Source of the DNA: Sphingomonadaceae bacterium | GTDB lineage: Bacteria > Pseudomonadota > Alphaproteobacteria > Sphingomonadales > Sphingomonadaceae | Assembly (NCBI GenBank): GCA_025359685.1 | Contig: JANYEY010000044.1 | Span: forward strand, 1-38,774 | Length of the DNA stretch: 38,774 nt | Direction: 5' to 3' | Shown: one piece after another, positions 15,795 through 26,670 of the stretch | Layout of the letters: each line of letters starts with the position of its first letter | Position numbering within the stretch: the stretch's first letter is position 1 | The notes under the pieces: generated by a model | What the model was told of the DNA's origin: nothing | What the model saw: the letters and a program-made list of their open reading frames with translations, nothing else | Database searches by the model: none | Position numbers and translations under genes: made by a program

Positions 15795-17518
15795 ATTCGA
15801 TCGCCGTCTCGACTGCGATGAATTCAGGCCGCCGTGACCTCGTCAATGTTCGCTCGCGCAGCTTGCTGGTGGCGAAGTGGCGGGTGCTGTGGGTGGTGTT
15901 GGGCTTTGCCGGCATCGCGCTTGCAGCGATAATGCGTATCGCTTTTCTCGGAATGTTTTCGGGCATGCCGAGCGCGGCCGACCTTGCCGCCGCGCTTGAG
16001 CCGCAGCGCGGTGACATCACCGATCGCAACGGCGTGCCGCTGGCCCGTGCGTTCCCGGCATATTCGCTGTGGTTCAATCCCGCAGCGCTGGGCGGGGACG
16101 GGCCGCCGCTGGTCCATAGCCCGGCCGAAGTTGCTGCGGCGCTGGGGCGGATCTTCCCCGATCTTGACGTAGCGGACATGACCAAGCGACTGGCCGAGGG
16201 CAAGCCGGGATATCTGCGCCGGCGCATCCTTCCCGAAGACGCCAACAAGATTCACGCGCTGGGCGAACCGGCGCTGGAATTCCCCCGCGAGACCGAACGG
16301 TTCTATCCGCAAGGGTCGATGGCCGCGCACGTGCTCGGTTTTGTCGGCGCCGACGGGCAGGGCCACGTCGGCATGGAAGAGGTGTTCAACAAGCGCCTGA
16401 CCGATCCTGCTACGCGCGGCGCATCGGCTGCTTTGGCCATCGATACCCGGGTGCAGGGCGCGCTCGAAGACGAGTTGTCGCGCGCGATGGCCGATACCAA
16501 CGCCAAGGGTGCGGCCGGGGTGATCCTCGATGTCGATACCGGCGAAGTAGTCGCGCTCGCGTCGCTGCCCTCGTTCAATCCGAACCTGATCGATGATGCG
16601 GGCGAGGCCAACATCTTCAACCGCGTGACCAACCAGGTCTACGAGCTGGGTTCGGTGATGAAGCCGATCACCGTGGCTTCCGCGATCGATGCCGGGACCG
16701 TGACCGATCTGGGGCGGCGTTATCAATCGTCGCGGCCGATCTCGATTGGCGGCTTCCAGATCCATGACAGCCACAGTTTCGGCGCCTCGCTCAACGTGCC
16801 CGAAGCGCTGATCCATTCGTCCAACATCGTCACCGCGCAGGTCGCCGATGAACTTGGCGGAGCGCGGCTCAACGCAACGATGCGCGCGCTCGGCATGGAC
16901 GAGCGGCCCTATATCGAGCTGCCCGCACGCGGCTTTCCGCTTTGGCCGCCGGGCAATTGGTCGCGGATCACCACGATGACCGTGGGTTACGGCCACGGCA
17001 TTGCGATCACTCCGCTGCACTTGGCCGAAGCTTATGCGGCGATGGTCAATGGCGGGATCTGGCGCCCGGCGACGCTGATCCGGGTCCAGCCCGGCACCGA
17101 TGTGGCCGGACGGCGGGTGTTCAAGGCCTCAACCTCGGCCCGGATGCGCCAGTTGCTGCGCTTGATTGTTGACCTCGGCACCGGGCGCAAGGCTAACGCC
17201 GCGGGTTATCGCGTTGGCGGCAAGACCGGCTCGGCCGAAAAGCCCGGCAATCATGGCTACCAGAAGACCAACATCATCGCGACCTTCGCCGCCGCCTTCC
17301 CGATGGACCACCCGCGCTACGTGATCATCGCGATGCTCGATGAACCGCAGGCCACTGCCGCAAGCTCAGGCCAGCGCACCGCCGCGTGGAACACCGCGCC
17401 GATGGTCGGGCGGCTGGTGCCGCGGATCGGTCCGCTGCTCGGCATCATGCCTGATGCGACGCGCGATGTGGACATCTCGGACCTCGCCCCGCTGGTCGGC
17501 AGCGGAGAGGGCGAGTGA
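15791..17518 (+). CDS. ftsI: Septal peptidoglycan transpeptidase FtsI (PBP3)
   Basis: Class B penicillin-binding protein that crosslinks septal peptidoglycan with FtsW. 575 residues. One membrane anchor (about 32-54) is followed by a dimerisation/pedestal domain with RGDITDRNGVPLA, then the transpeptidase domain. The active-site motifs are all intact: S288-V-M-K291 (SxxK), S343-S-N345 (SxN) and KTGS (478-481). It is therefore expected to be enzymatically active and beta-lactam sensitive. The ATG overlaps the ftsL stop by 4 bp and the gene's stop overlaps the murE GTG. It ends with an acidic tail. Confidence 0.97.
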   Translation: MNSIAVSTAMNSGRRDLVNVRSRSLLVAKWRVLWVVLGFAGIALAAIMRIAFLGMFSGMPSAADLAAALEPQRGDITDRNGVPLARAFPAYSLWFNPAALGGDGPPLVHSPAEVAAALGRIFPDLDVADMTKRLAEGKPGYLRRRILPEDANKIHALGEPALEFPRETERFYPQGSMAAHVLGFVGADGQGHVGMEEVFNKRLTDPATRGASAALAIDTRVQGALEDELSRAMADTNAKGAAGVILDVDTGEVVALASLPSFNPNLIDDAGEANIFNRVTNQVYELGSVMKPITVASAIDAGTVTDLGRRYQSSRPISIGGFQIHDSHSFGASLNVPEALIHSSNIVTAQVADELGGARLNATMRALGMDERPYIELPARGFPLWPPGNWSRITTMTVGYGHGIAITPLHLAEAYAAMVNGGIWRPATLIRVQPGTDVAGRRVFKASTSARMRQLLRLIVDLGTGRKANAAGYRVGGKTGSAEKPGNHGYQKTNIIATFAAAFPMDHPRYVIIAMLDEPQATAASSGQRTAAWNTAPMVGRLVPRIGPLLGIMPDATRDVDISDLAPLVGSGEGE

Positions 17519-18981
17519 AGCTCGGTGCACTGGCAGCACAAGCAGGGATAACGCTGCCGGACGGTGCCGATGCGCAGGTCACCGGGTTCGCGATCGACAA
17601 CTGCAAGGTCGCCCCGGGCACCGTGTTCGGCGCGTTTCAGGGCCTGCAGGTCAACGGTGAAGATTTCATTCCTGCCGCGATCACTGCCGGTGCGGTCGCG
17701 GTGGTCGCGCGGCCCGAAGCGAAGGTGGATGGCGCGGTGCACATCGCCGATGCCAGCCCGCGGCGCGCTTTCGCACATTTGGCGGCGGGATTTTTTACGC
17801 CCGTCCCCGAAACCGTGGTCGCCGTAACCGGGACCAACGGCAAGACCTCTTGCGCCGAGATGACTCGCCAGATCTGGCGCATGCTGGGCGAGCGCGCAGC
17901 CTCGATCGGCACGCTCGGCGTGACCACTGCGGACGAGAGCATTTCAACCGGGCTGACCACGCCCGACATCGTCACGTTCCTCGCCAATATGAGCGGGCTG
18001 GCGCGCGAGGGGATCACTCACGTTGCCTACGAAGCTTCGAGCCACGGCTTGTCGCAGTTCCGCAATGAGGGGCTGAAGGTCATGGCCGGGGGCTTCACCA
18101 ACCTCAGCCGCGATCACCTCGATTACCACAAGGACATGGACGACTACTTCGCCGCCAAGATGCGGCTGTTTGACGAAGTGGTCGATCCCGAGGGAACAGC
18201 AGTGGTCTGGGCCGACGATCTCTGGTCGGCAAGAGCAATTGAGCATGTCCGTCAGCGGGGGCTGCGGCTGCTCAGCGTGGGCGAGAAGGCGGAGAGGACA
18301 CAAGGGTCGTCCATCCGCCTTCTCGCTCGTACGCTCGGCCAGCTCGGGCAAGTGCTCGAGATCGAATGGCAGGGCAAGGCGATGACGATCAAGTTGCCGC
18401 TGATCGGGGCTTATCAGGCCGCCAACGCGCTCGTTTCGGCGGGATTGACGATCGCGACAGGGAGTGACCCGGCACGGGTGTTCGACGCACTGGCGCGCCT
18501 CCAGCCGGTGCGCGGACGGCTCGAACGTGCGGCGATCACGCGCGCCGGCGCACCGATCTATGTCGATTATGCGCACACCGCAGACGCTCTCGAAGCGGCG
18601 ATCGCGGCGCTGCGCCCGCATTGCAGCGGGCGACTGATCGTGGTGTTCGGCGCGGGCGGCGACCGGGATCAGGGCAAGCGCCCGGAAATGGGCCACGTGG
18701 TAAGCCAGCAGGCCGATCTCGGTATCGTCACCGACGACAATCCCCGCAGCGAAAGCCCGGACGCGATCCGCGCGGCAGTGCTGGCAGGGGGCGACGGCAA
18801 ACTGCGCGACGGCGGTGAACGCCGCACCGCGATTGCCGCCGCAATCGCCGAAGCCGGGGCGCAGGACATCGTTCTGATTGCCGGCAAGGGCCACGAACAG
18901 GGCCAGATCATTGGGGCAGGGGAAACCATGCGGGTCCTGCCATTCGACGACGTAACCGTAGCCAGGGAGTGTGCGGCATGA
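17515..18981 (+). CDS. murE: UDP-MurNAc-L-Ala-D-Glu:meso-diaminopimelate ligase
   Basis: Adds the third stem-peptide residue to the UDP-linked muropeptide in the cytoplasm, using ATP. 488 residues. The ATP loop is TGTNGKTS (GTNGKT 106-111) and the carbamylated lysine is Lys215 in DYFAAKMRLF. The DNPRSE box (408-413) specifies meso-diaminopimelate, so the organism has Gram-negative DAP-type peptidoglycan. The C-terminal IVTDDNPRSE ... AGKGHEQ pattern is complete. The start codon is a GTG overlapping the ftsI stop (GTGA), and the stop overlaps the murF ATG by 4 bp. Confidence 0.97.
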   Translation: MKLGALAAQAGITLPDGADAQVTGFAIDNCKVAPGTVFGAFQGLQVNGEDFIPAAITAGAVAVVARPEAKVDGAVHIADASPRRAFAHLAAGFFTPVPETVVAVTGTNGKTSCAEMTRQIWRMLGERAASIGTLGVTTADESISTGLTTPDIVTFLANMSGLAREGITHVAYEASSHGLSQFRNEGLKVMAGGFTNLSRDHLDYHKDMDDYFAAKMRLFDEVVDPEGTAVVWADDLWSARAIEHVRQRGLRLLSVGEKAERTQGSSIRLLARTLGQLGQVLEIEWQGKAMTIKLPLIGAYQAANALVSAGLTIATGSDPARVFDALARLQPVRGRLERAAITRAGAPIYVDYAHTADALEAAIAALRPHCSGRLIVVFGAGGDRDQGKRPEMGHVVSQQADLGIVTDDNPRSESPDAIRAAVLAGGDGKLRDGGERRTAIAAAIAEAGAQDIVLIAGKGHEQGQIIGAGETMRVLPFDDVTVARECAA

Positions 18982-20447
18982 ATGCGCTAGCGAAGATCCT
19001 CGCCTGGCCCGAACTCAAGGAAGACCTTGTCGGTCTGGCGCTGTGGGACGCGGTCGAGGTCGCGCGTGCGGTGCGCGGCGTCGCGGTCGGGCAGTTCCAG
19101 GTCTCCGGGGTCGAGATCGACAGCCGCGACGTGATGCCGGGTGACTTGTTCTTCGCCTTGAAGGGCGATGCGATGGACGGGCACAAGTTCATCCCGATGG
19201 CCTTTGCCCGCGGCGCCGCTGCGGTGGTGGTCGATCGTCCGGTCAATGGCCCGCATGTGCTGGTCGATGATACCTCGGCCGCACTTGAGCTTCTGGCAAA
19301 AGCCGCGCGAAACCGGGGCTCTGCGCAGATTATCGGGGTGACCGGCTCGGTCGGCAAGACCGGGGTCAAGGAAGCCATCTTTGCCGCGCTCGACCGGTCG
19401 AGCCGGGGCAATGCGCACCGCTCGGTCAAGAGCTACAACAACCATGTCGGGGTGCCGCTCAGCCTGGCGCGGATGCCCGCCACGTCGCGCTACGGCGTGT
19501 TCGAGCTGGGCATGAACCACAAGGGCGAGATCGCCGCGCTGACCCGTCAGGTCCGTCCGCACGTCGCGGTAATCACCACGATCGCCCCGGCGCACATCGA
19601 AATGCTCGGCAGCGAGGAAGCGATTGCCGCTGCCAAGGCTGAAGTGTTCGAAGGCCTTGAAACCGGCGGCACCGCGATTATTCCTGCTGACAGTCCGCAC
19701 TACGCGCGGCTGCTGGCCGCAGCGGAGCGGCACGGGGTTGAAGTCGAGTCATTCGGCCGTGCGGCCCATGCCACGGTCCGCTTGCTCGATGCCGTACCCG
19801 CAGCCGGCGGCGGCTCGCTGATTACTGCCGATCTTGGCGACCGGCGGATCTGCTACACCGTGGCGGAACCGGGCGAGCATTGGATCACCAATTCGCTGGC
19901 GGTGATGGCGGCGGTCCGCGCAGCGGGCGGCGATCTTGGTGCGGCCGGGCTGGCACTGGCAGAAATGCCGGGCCTCAAAGGCCGCGGCGCGCGAACCGTG
20001 CTTAGCGCCAAAGGCGGTGACCTCTCGGGCCAGGCACTGCTGATCGATGAAAGTTACAACGCCAACCCCGCCTCGATGCGCGCCACGCTGGAGCAGCTCG
20101 GTCGCACCCCGGCCCGCCGCCGGATTGCCGTGCTGGGGGCGATGAAGGAACTGGGCGAGCACGGTCCCGCCTTCCATGCCGAGCTGATCGAACCAGTCAC
20201 CGCAGCGTCAATCGACCATCTGATCCTGGTCGGCGACGAGATGAGCGCGCTGGCGGATGAACTGGGGAAAGCGCAGCACAGTTCGCTTGGCAATTCGCCG
20301 GCCTTCGCGCATTGCGGTACTGCCCGTGAGGCGCTTGAGCACCTCGGGGCACTTGGGGTGGAAGGCGGCGACGCGATCCTCGTCAAGGGGTCAAACTCGG
20401 TCGGGCTGGGGACGCTTGTCGCCGCACTCGCACAGCAAAAGGATTAG
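18978..20447 (+). CDS. murF: UDP-MurNAc-tripeptide:D-Ala-D-Ala ligase
   Basis: Completes the cytoplasmic pentapeptide precursor by adding D-Ala-D-Ala made by Ddl, which is encoded later in the same operon. 489 residues from the ATG at 18978; an in-frame start at 18969 would be longer but does not fit the ATGA overlap pattern. The ATP loop is [11 protein letters not shown] (GSVGKT 123-128), then [19 protein letters not shown] and the [15 protein letters not shown] segment, all typical of MurF. It is followed by an 8-bp gap, the only non-overlapping junction in the run from mraZ to ftsA. Confidence 0.96.
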   Translation: MNALAKILAWPELKEDLVGLALWDAVEVARAVRGVAVGQFQVSGVEIDSRDVMPGDLFFALKGDAMDGHKFIPMAFARGAAAVVVDRPVNGPHVLVDDTSAALELLAKAARNRGSAQIIGVTGSVGKTGVKEAIFAALDRSSRGNAHRSVKSYNNHVGVPLSLARMPATSRYGVFELGMNHKGEIAALTRQVRPHVAVITTIAPAHIEMLGSEEAIAAAKAEVFEGLETGGTAIIPADSPHYARLLAAAERHGVEVESFGRAAHATVRLLDAVPAAGGGSLITADLGDRRICYTVAEPGEHWITNSLAVMAAVRAAGGDLGAAGLALAEMPGLKGRGARTVLSAKGGDLSGQALLIDESYNANPASMRATLEQLGRTPARRRIAVLGAMKELGEHGPAFHAELIEPVTAASIDHLILVGDEMSALADELGKAQHSSLGNSPAFAHCGTAREALEHLGALGVEGGDAILVKGSNSVGLGTLVAALAQQKD

Positions 20448-20455
20448 GATCAGGC

Positions 20456-21526
20456 ATGCTTTACCTGATCGCGCACTACTTTCATTTTGAAGGGCTGGCG
20501 AACCTCATCCGGTACCAGACCTTTCGCGCCGGGGCTGCGCTGATGACCGCGCTGGTGCTGGGGCTGGTGATCGGCCCACGGTTCATCAACATGCTGCGCC
20601 TGCGCCAGGGCAAGGGCCAGCCAATCCGCGAGGATGGGCCGCAAAGCCACTTTGCCAAGCGCGGCACGCCAACCATGGGCGGGCTGATGATCCTGATCTC
20701 GGTGCTGGTTGCAATGCTTGTGTGGATGGACCTTTCCGATCCGTTCGTCTGGGCCTGCCTCGCGGTGACGGGCGGGTTCGGGCTGATCGGGTTCCTCGAC
20801 GATTACGACAAGGTCAAGAAGCGCAGCACCGCAGGGATTTCCGGGCGGGTGCGGCTGCTGGCCGAATTTGCTGTGGCGGGCGTGGCGAGCTGGATCATCG
20901 TCAGCCACACCGGCACCAACCTCTATATTCCGGTGCTGAGTGATCACTACATTCCGCTGGGTTTGCTCTACTATCCATTCGCCGCGCTGGTCATGGTCGG
21001 CGCGGGCAACGCGGTGAACCTGACCGACGGGCTCGACGGCCTCGCCACCATGCCGGTGGTGATTGCGGCAGGTGCCTTTGCGATCATCGCCTACCTCACC
21101 GGCCGGGTCGATTTCGCGCATTATCTGGGCATCCAGCATGTCCCCCGCGCGGGTGAGCTGGCGATCCTGTGCGCCGCGATCATGGGCGCCTGCCTGGCGT
21201 TCCTGTGGTTCAACGCCCCGCCGGCGGCGGTGTTCATGGGCGATACCGGCAGCCTTGCGCTGGGCGGCGCGCTGGGCGCAATCGCGGTTGCCTCGCACCA
21301 CGAGATCGTGCTCGCCATCGTCGGCGGACTGTTCGTGATGGAAGCGCTGTCGGTCATCATCCAGGTAGCGGTCTACAAGCGCACCGGCAAACGCGTGTTC
21401 AAGATGGCGCCGATCCATCACCATTTCGAACAGCTCGGCTGGCAGGAAGCGACTGTGGTCATCCGGTTCTGGATCGTCTCGATCGTGCTGGCGCTGATCG
21501 GCCTGTCCACGCTGAAGCTCAGATGA
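20456..21526 (+). CDS. mraY: Phospho-MurNAc-pentapeptide transferase
   Basis: Integral membrane enzyme that moves phospho-MurNAc-pentapeptide onto undecaprenyl phosphate to make lipid I. 356 residues with about ten hydrophobic helices. Catalytic Mg-binding parts are visible: [11 protein letters not shown] (DDYDK 115-119) and [14 protein letters not shown] (about 185-198). The later PIHHHFE loop and the N-terminal [21 protein letters not shown] match MraY closely. The start ATG has a weak AGGATCAGG ribosome site over the end of murF. The stop overlaps the murD ATG (ATGA). Confidence 0.98.
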   Translation: MLYLIAHYFHFEGLANLIRYQTFRAGAALMTALVLGLVIGPRFINMLRLRQGKGQPIREDGPQSHFAKRGTPTMGGLMILISVLVAMLVWMDLSDPFVWACLAVTGGFGLIGFLDDYDKVKKRSTAGISGRVRLLAEFAVAGVASWIIVSHTGTNLYIPVLSDHYIPLGLLYYPFAALVMVGAGNAVNLTDGLDGLATMPVVIAAGAFAIIAYLTGRVDFAHYLGIQHVPRAGELAILCAAIMGACLAFLWFNAPPAAVFMGDTGSLALGGALGAIAVASHHEIVLAIVGGLFVMEALSVIIQVAVYKRTGKRVFKMAPIHHHFEQLGWQEATVVIRFWIVSIVLALIGLSTLKLR

Positions 21527-22863
21527 TCACCACCCCCGCCTTTGCCGGCAAGAAATTTGCAGTGCTGGGCCTGGCGCGGTCGGGGATGGCTGCGGTGAAC
21601 AGCCTGCTGGCGGGCGGGGCGATGGTGACCGCGTGGGACAGCCGCGAGGAGCCGCGCCGTGCGCTCCAAGGGCGCTGCGACCTCGCCGATCCGGTGAGCA
21701 TCGACCTGACCGGGTTTGACGGGGTCGTGGTTTCGCCCGGGGTGCCGCTTAACCAGCATCCGATCGCCGGGCATGCGGCCAGCTTCGGGGTGCCGGTGAT
21801 CGGCGATATCGAACTGTTTGCGCTGGCCCGGCCCAGCCTGCCCGCGCACCGCGTGGTCGGGATCACTGGAACCAACGGCAAATCCACCACCACCGCGCTG
21901 CTCCACCACATTCTGCAAAGCGCCGCGCTGCCGACGCGGATGGGCGGAAATATCGGCCTGCCGATTCTTTCCCAGAATCCGCTCGATGCGGGCGGGGTCT
22001 ATGTGCTCGAACTGTCGAGCTACCAGATCGATCTCACGCACAGCCTGCAGTGCGATGTGGCGACTTTGCTCAATCTTACCCCCGACCATCTTGATCGCTA
22101 TGACGGGTTCGCTGGTTACGCGGCATCGAAGGCGCGGCTGTTTGCGATGCAGCGCAGCGACCAGTTCGCGGTGTTCGGCACCACCGACGCCAAGACCCAG
22201 GCGATTGCCGCGCGCGAAAGCCAGCTGCGCGATCCGGGCAAGGTGCGCAGTGTGGATGGGGCCGATCTGGCCGCGCTGCAGGCCGACTGGCCTTCGCTCC
22301 AAGGCCCGCACAACCTCCAGAACGCTGCAGTCGCAGTCGCCATCGCCGATGCGCTGGGGCTCAGCCGCGCGCAATGGGGGCCCGCGCTCGCCAGCTTCCG
22401 CGGGCTCCCGCACCGGATGGAACGCGTCGCCGATGTGAACGGGGTGATGTTCATCAACGATAGCAAGGCGACCAACCCGGCCTCGGCCGCACCCGCGCTC
22501 GCCGCGTTCCCGCCCAATCCGCGCCGCCGCATCCACTGGATCGTCGGCGGGCTGCCCAAGGATGACAACCTGGGCGAATGCATGCCCTTCGTGAAGAACG
22601 TGGCCGCCGCCTATACCATCGGCGAAGCCGGACCGCTGTTCGCCAATCTGCTCGATGATATTGTTCCGGTGACCCGCAGCGAGATGATGTGCGAGGCCAT
22701 CCGCCAGGCGATGGCGGTGGCGGTGCCCGGCGATGTCGTGCTGCTGTCACCCGCCTGCGCCAGTTTCGACCAATTCCGCGACTATGAAGCGCGCGGCGAT
22801 GCGTTCCGGCAGATCGTCGAAGCGCTGTCCACGCCCGAACCGGCGTTAGGAGCGAAGCGCTGA
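21523..22863 (+). CDS. murD: UDP-MurNAc-L-Ala:D-glutamate ligase
   Basis: Adds D-glutamate to UDP-MurNAc-L-alanine in the cytoplasm. 446 residues from an ATG overlapping the mraY stop; a much longer open frame upstream is antisense noise inside mraY. The N-terminal Rossmann part contains [12 protein letters not shown], the ATP loop is GTNGKST (116-122), and a glutamate-recognition region with ELSSYQ follows. [13 protein letters not shown] is the late Mur-ligase signature. The stop shares one base with the ftsW ATG (TGATG). Confidence 0.97.
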   Translation: MITTPAFAGKKFAVLGLARSGMAAVNSLLAGGAMVTAWDSREEPRRALQGRCDLADPVSIDLTGFDGVVVSPGVPLNQHPIAGHAASFGVPVIGDIELFALARPSLPAHRVVGITGTNGKSTTTALLHHILQSAALPTRMGGNIGLPILSQNPLDAGGVYVLELSSYQIDLTHSLQCDVATLLNLTPDHLDRYDGFAGYAASKARLFAMQRSDQFAVFGTTDAKTQAIAARESQLRDPGKVRSVDGADLAALQADWPSLQGPHNLQNAAVAVAIADALGLSRAQWGPALASFRGLPHRMERVADVNGVMFINDSKATNPASAAPALAAFPPNPRRRIHWIVGGLPKDDNLGECMPFVKNVAAAYTIGEAGPLFANLLDDIVPVTRSEMMCEAIRQAMAVAVPGDVVLLSPACASFDQFRDYEARGDAFRQIVEALSTPEPALGAKR

Positions 22864-24098
22864 TGGCTTCGAACCCGCCCTTTATCCCGCGCGGCGGCAA
22901 GCTTGGCGCGGCGCTGCCGGCGCAGAGCCGCAAGGCTCACCGCCGCAGCGATCTGGCGATCTGGTGGCGCGAGATTGACCGGACGCTGCTGCTCATCATC
23001 CTGACCCTGATGGCCATCGGCACGGCGGCGGTTGCTGCCTCCAGCCCGGCAAGTGCGCGGCGCTTGTCGACCTCGAAGGTCAAGCTCGATGAGCTGCACT
23101 TCTTCTACATTCACCTGCGCTGGCAATTCGTTGGTCTGATCGCGATGTTCAGCGCGAGCATGCTGCCGCGCGAAACCGCGCGCCGCGCCGGGATATTGCT
23201 CGGCTTTGCCATGCTGGTCGGGTTGATGCTGGTTCCGGTCATGGGCTTCAGCGTCAACGGGGCGCGCCGCTGGCTCAACCTGGGCATGTCGCTGCAACCG
23301 TCGGAGTTCCTCAAGCCGGCCTTCGCGATCATCCTCGCCTGGATTCTGTCGTGGCGAGTCCGCGATCCCGGCCTGCCGGCGATCGAGCTCAGCACCGCGC
23401 TGATGGGGTTGATTGCCGTGCTGCTGATGGCGCAGCCGGACTTTGGCTCGACCATGCTGTTTGGCGGAGTGTGGTTCGTGATGGTGCTGATGTCGGGCAT
23501 CTCGGTGAAACGGGTTGGCCTGGCCGTGGGCGTCGTCGTCACCGGGGTGGTGCTGGCCTATATGTTCTACGACAATGCCCGCAACCGCATCGACAGCTTC
23601 CTTGGCGGCGGCACCGCCTATGACCAGGTCGATCTGGCGCAGCGCACATTACTGGGCGGCGGCTGGACCGGCACCGGGCTGTGGCTCGGCACCCGCAAGC
23701 TCGGCCTGCCCGAGGCGCATACCGATTACATCTTCTCGGTGATCGGCGAGGAATTCGGGTTGATCGCCTGCGCGATTATCGTGCTGCTGTACCTGGCGCT
23801 GGTGGCGCGGGTACTGCTGCGCCTGCTCGATGAGGAAGACCTGTTCACCACCCTCGCCGCGGCGGGGCTGACCGCGCAGCTGGGCGGCCAGGCGTTCATC
23901 AATATCCTGGTCAACCTGCAGCTGTTCCCGTCGAAGGGGATGACCCTGCCGCTGATCTCCTACGGCGGGTCCTCGACCATCGCGATCTGCCTGGGGGTAG
24001 GCTTCCTGCTTGCCATCACGCGGCGCAATCCGTTTATCAAGCGCGAGCGGTTTTCGCTGCGCCAGCTCGGCGCAGCGCCGCGGGAGCAGCGCCGATGA
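22863..24098 (+). CDS. ftsW: Peptidoglycan glycosyltransferase FtsW
   Basis: SEDS-family membrane enzyme that polymerises lipid II glycan strands at the septum in partnership with FtsI. 411 residues with a basic cytoplasmic N-terminus and about ten helices. Family features include FSVNGARRWLNLG, LQPSEFLKPAF with the conserved glutamate, the QPDFGSTML segment, and the LPLISYGGSS signature near the C-terminus. The start is inferred from the TGATG junction with murD. It overlaps murG by 4 bp at its end. Confidence 0.97.
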   Translation: MASNPPFIPRGGKLGAALPAQSRKAHRRSDLAIWWREIDRTLLLIILTLMAIGTAAVAASSPASARRLSTSKVKLDELHFFYIHLRWQFVGLIAMFSASMLPRETARRAGILLGFAMLVGLMLVPVMGFSVNGARRWLNLGMSLQPSEFLKPAFAIILAWILSWRVRDPGLPAIELSTALMGLIAVLLMAQPDFGSTMLFGGVWFVMVLMSGISVKRVGLAVGVVVTGVVLAYMFYDNARNRIDSFLGGGTAYDQVDLAQRTLLGGGWTGTGLWLGTRKLGLPEAHTDYIFSVIGEEFGLIACAIIVLLYLALVARVLLRLLDEEDLFTTLAAAGLTAQLGGQAFINILVNLQLFPSKGMTLPLISYGGSSTIAICLGVGFLLAITRRNPFIKRERFSLRQLGAAPREQRR

Positions 24099-25261
24099 GT
24101 AGCGTTTCACGCCATTATGTCCTCGCCGCGGGCGGCACCGGCGGTCACCTGATCCCGGCCTTTGCGCTCGCCACCGAGCTGGAAGCGCGCGGGCATCATG
24201 TCGCACTGATCACTGACGATCGCGGTAGCCGCTTGCCCGGCAAGCCGGCCACGCTGGTCAGCCACGTCCTCCCAGCCGGGCGCTTCGGCAAGAATCCATT
24301 GAAGTGGCCGCAAGCGCTGGAGGCCGTCCTCGAAGGCAAGCGCATGGCGCTGCGGCTGTTCGAAAGCTTTCAGCCCAGCGCGGTGATCGGGTTCGGCGGC
24401 TATCCCGCGCTGCCCGCGCTGTGGGCCGCGACCAGCGCCAAGGTGCCAAGCGTGATCCACGAGCAGAACGCGGTGCTCGGCCGGGTCAACCGGCTGCTGG
24501 CGAAGCGCGTCGATGCCATCGCCACATCGTACCGCGATGTCGATCGGCTCTCGCCCAAGCTGGCGGACAAGGTTCACCTGGTCGGCAATCCGGTCCGCGC
24601 CGAAGTGCTGGCGCTGCGCGACCTGCCATTCCCGCCGTTCACCGAGGATGGCCTGCTGCGTGTGCTGGTCACCGGCGGGAGCCAGGGCGCGAGCGTGCTG
24701 TCTGCGGTGGTTCCCGATGGCCTCGCGATGCTCCCCCCGGCCTTGCGCGGGCGCTTGCAGGTTACCCAGCAATGCCGCGCCGAAGATATCGAGGCGGTCC
24801 GCGCGCGCTATGTCGGGCATGAAATCCCGGCCGAGCTTGGAACCTATTTCGAGGACATGGCGGCGCGGCTGGCGGATTCGCACCTGTTCATCGGCCGCGC
24901 CGGGGCATCCACCATTGCCGAGCTGACCGCAGTGGGCCGCCCAGCGATCCTGGTGCCGCTGCCGATCGCCACCGACGATCATCAGGCCGCCAACACCCGC
25001 GAGGTAACCGCGCTCGGCGGCGCGCGGATGATCCGGCAGGACCGCTTCACGCCGGTCGAACTCGCCAAGCAAATCCAGGCGATCGCGATGAACCCCGAAA
25101 CGCTCGCCACTGCGGCGCACGCGGCGTGGAACTGCGGCTATCCCTACGCGGCCAAGGACCTGGCCGACTTGGTCGAAGGCTTCGGCGGGGCACCGATGAT
25201 GGACGTGATCCAGGTGGCCCGCGAAATGTCCGCCAGCGGGCAGGAACAGGTCGCGACATGA
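24095..25261 (+). CDS. murG: UDP-GlcNAc:lipid I N-acetylglucosaminyltransferase
   Basis: Peripheral membrane GT28 enzyme that turns lipid I into lipid II. 388 residues. The N-terminal glycine loop is [10 protein letters not shown] (13-22). [13 protein letters not shown] and [15 protein letters not shown] are typical of the acceptor half; [12 protein letters not shown] and [19 protein letters not shown] of the UDP-GlcNAc-binding half. It is joined to ftsW and murC by 4-bp ATGA overlaps, so lipid II synthesis and polymerisation enzymes are made from coupled reading frames. Confidence 0.98.
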   Translation: MSSVSRHYVLAAGGTGGHLIPAFALATELEARGHHVALITDDRGSRLPGKPATLVSHVLPAGRFGKNPLKWPQALEAVLEGKRMALRLFESFQPSAVIGFGGYPALPALWAATSAKVPSVIHEQNAVLGRVNRLLAKRVDAIATSYRDVDRLSPKLADKVHLVGNPVRAEVLALRDLPFPPFTEDGLLRVLVTGGSQGASVLSAVVPDGLAMLPPALRGRLQVTQQCRAEDIEAVRARYVGHEIPAELGTYFEDMAARLADSHLFIGRAGASTIAELTAVGRPAILVPLPIATDDHQAANTREVTALGGARMIRQDRFTPVELAKQIQAIAMNPETLATAAHAAWNCGYPYAAKDLADLVEGFGGAPMMDVIQVAREMSASGQEQVAT

Positions 25262-26670
25262 AAGGCGTCGGCACCGAAATCGGCACGATCCATTTCGTCG
25301 GTATCGGCGGGATCGGCATGTCGGGCATTGCCGAGGTGATGCACAATCTGGGCTACAAGGTGCAGGGCAGCGACATTGCCGAAGGCTACGTTGTCGAAGG
25401 CCTGCGCAAACTCGGCATCAAGGTCTCGATCGGCCACGCCGCCGAAAACCTTGGCGATGCGGCGGTGGTGGTCACCTCAACCGCGGTCAAGCGCTCGAAC
25501 CCCGAAGTCGCCGCCGCGCTCGAACACCGCGTGCCGGTGGTGCGCCGCGCCGAAATGCTCGCCGAACTGATGCGGCTGAAGCGCACCGTCGCGGTGGCGG
25601 GCACGCACGGCAAGACCACCACCACCTCGATGGTCGCGGCGCTGCTCGATGCGGGCGGGGTCGATCCGACCGTGATCAACGGCGGGATCATCAACAGCTA
25701 CGGTTCCAACGCGCGGCTCGGCGCCTCCGAATGGATGGTGGTCGAAGCGGACGAGAGTGACGGTTCGTTCCTGCGGCTCGACGGGACCATCGCGGTGGTC
25801 ACCAACATCGATCCCGAGCACCTCGATCACTACGGCAGCTTCGATGCAGTCAAAGAAGCCTTCGTCGAATTCATCGAGAACGTCCCGTTTTACGGCTGCG
25901 CGGTGCTGTGCATCGATCATCCCGAGGTCCAGGCGGTTATCCCCAAAGTGCGCGACCGCCGCGTCGTGACTTACGGCTTCTCCGCGCAGGCCGATGTCCG
26001 CGGCGAGAATGTCACGCCATATCCCGGCGGTAACACGTTCGACGTGATGATCCGCCAGCGCGATGGCAGCCAGCGCCGGATCGCCGGGATCGACCTGCCG
26101 ATGCCCGGGCGGCACAACGTCCAGAACGCGCTCGCAGCGGTGGCCGTGGCCTCCGAGATGGGCTGCGCGGACGATGTGATCCAAACCGGTTTTGCCAAGT
26201 TCCACGGGGTCAAGCGCCGCTTCACCAAGGTCGGCGAAGTGGACGGGGCGACGATCATCGACGATTACGGCCACCATCCGGTCGAAATCCGCGCGGTGCT
26301 CGCCGCCGCGCGTGAGGGCGTGCAGACCGGCCGCGTGATTGCGGTGGTCCAGCCGCACCGCTTCACCCGGCTGCGCGATCACCTCGAAGACTTCGAAAGC
26401 GCGTTCAACGACGCCGACATGGTCTTCGCCGCGCCGGTCTATGCGGCGGGCGAGCAGCCGATTGACGGCATCGATTCGGACACGATGGTGGGGGGCATGA
26501 AGGCGCGCGGGCACCGCTCGGCGCAGGTCGTGGCGGGACCGGAAGAATTGGCCAAAGTGCTCGCTGAAGTGATCGAACCGGGCGACGTGGTGGTCTGCCT
26601 CGGCGCGGGCGATATTACCAAGTGGGCGGCTGGCCTTGCCGATGCAGTTGCGCTGCGGAGGGCGGCATGA
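25258..26670 (+). CDS. murC: UDP-N-acetylmuramate:L-alanine ligase
   Basis: First Mur ligase, adding L-alanine to UDP-MurNAc. 470 residues from the ATG at 25258 inside the murG stop. The UDP-binding Rossmann loop is [16 protein letters not shown] (GIGGIG 15-20), the ATP loop is GTHGKTTTT (115-123), and the [10 protein letters not shown] and [11 protein letters not shown] segments are intact. The frame is open for another 44 codons upstream, but that belongs to the murG coding region. The stop overlaps the murB ATG. Confidence 0.98.
   Translation: MKGVGTEIGTIHFVGIGGIGMSGIAEVMHNLGYKVQGSDIAEGYVVEGLRKLGIKVSIGHAAENLGDAAVVVTSTAVKRSNPEVAAALEHRVPVVRRAEMLAELMRLKRTVAVAGTHGKTTTTSMVAALLDAGGVDPTVINGGIINSYGSNARLGASEWMVVEADESDGSFLRLDGTIAVVTNIDPEHLDHYGSFDAVKEAFVEFIENVPFYGCAVLCIDHPEVQAVIPKVRDRRVVTYGFSAQADVRGENVTPYPGGNTFDVMIRQRDGSQRRIAGIDLPMPGRHNVQNALAAVAVASEMGCADDVIQTGFAKFHGVKRRFTKVGEVDGATIIDDYGHHPVEIRAVLAAAREGVQTGRVIAVVQPHRFTRLRDHLEDFESAFNDADMVFAAPVYAAGEQPIDGIDSDTMVGGMKARGHRSAQVVAGPEELAKVLAEVIEPGDVVVCLGAGDITKWAAGLADAVALRRAA

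Noticed and set aside
15824..17020. 398-codon open frame antisense to ftsI
   Set aside because: ftsI motifs are intact on the other strand; the antisense product has no domain-like pattern or start signal.
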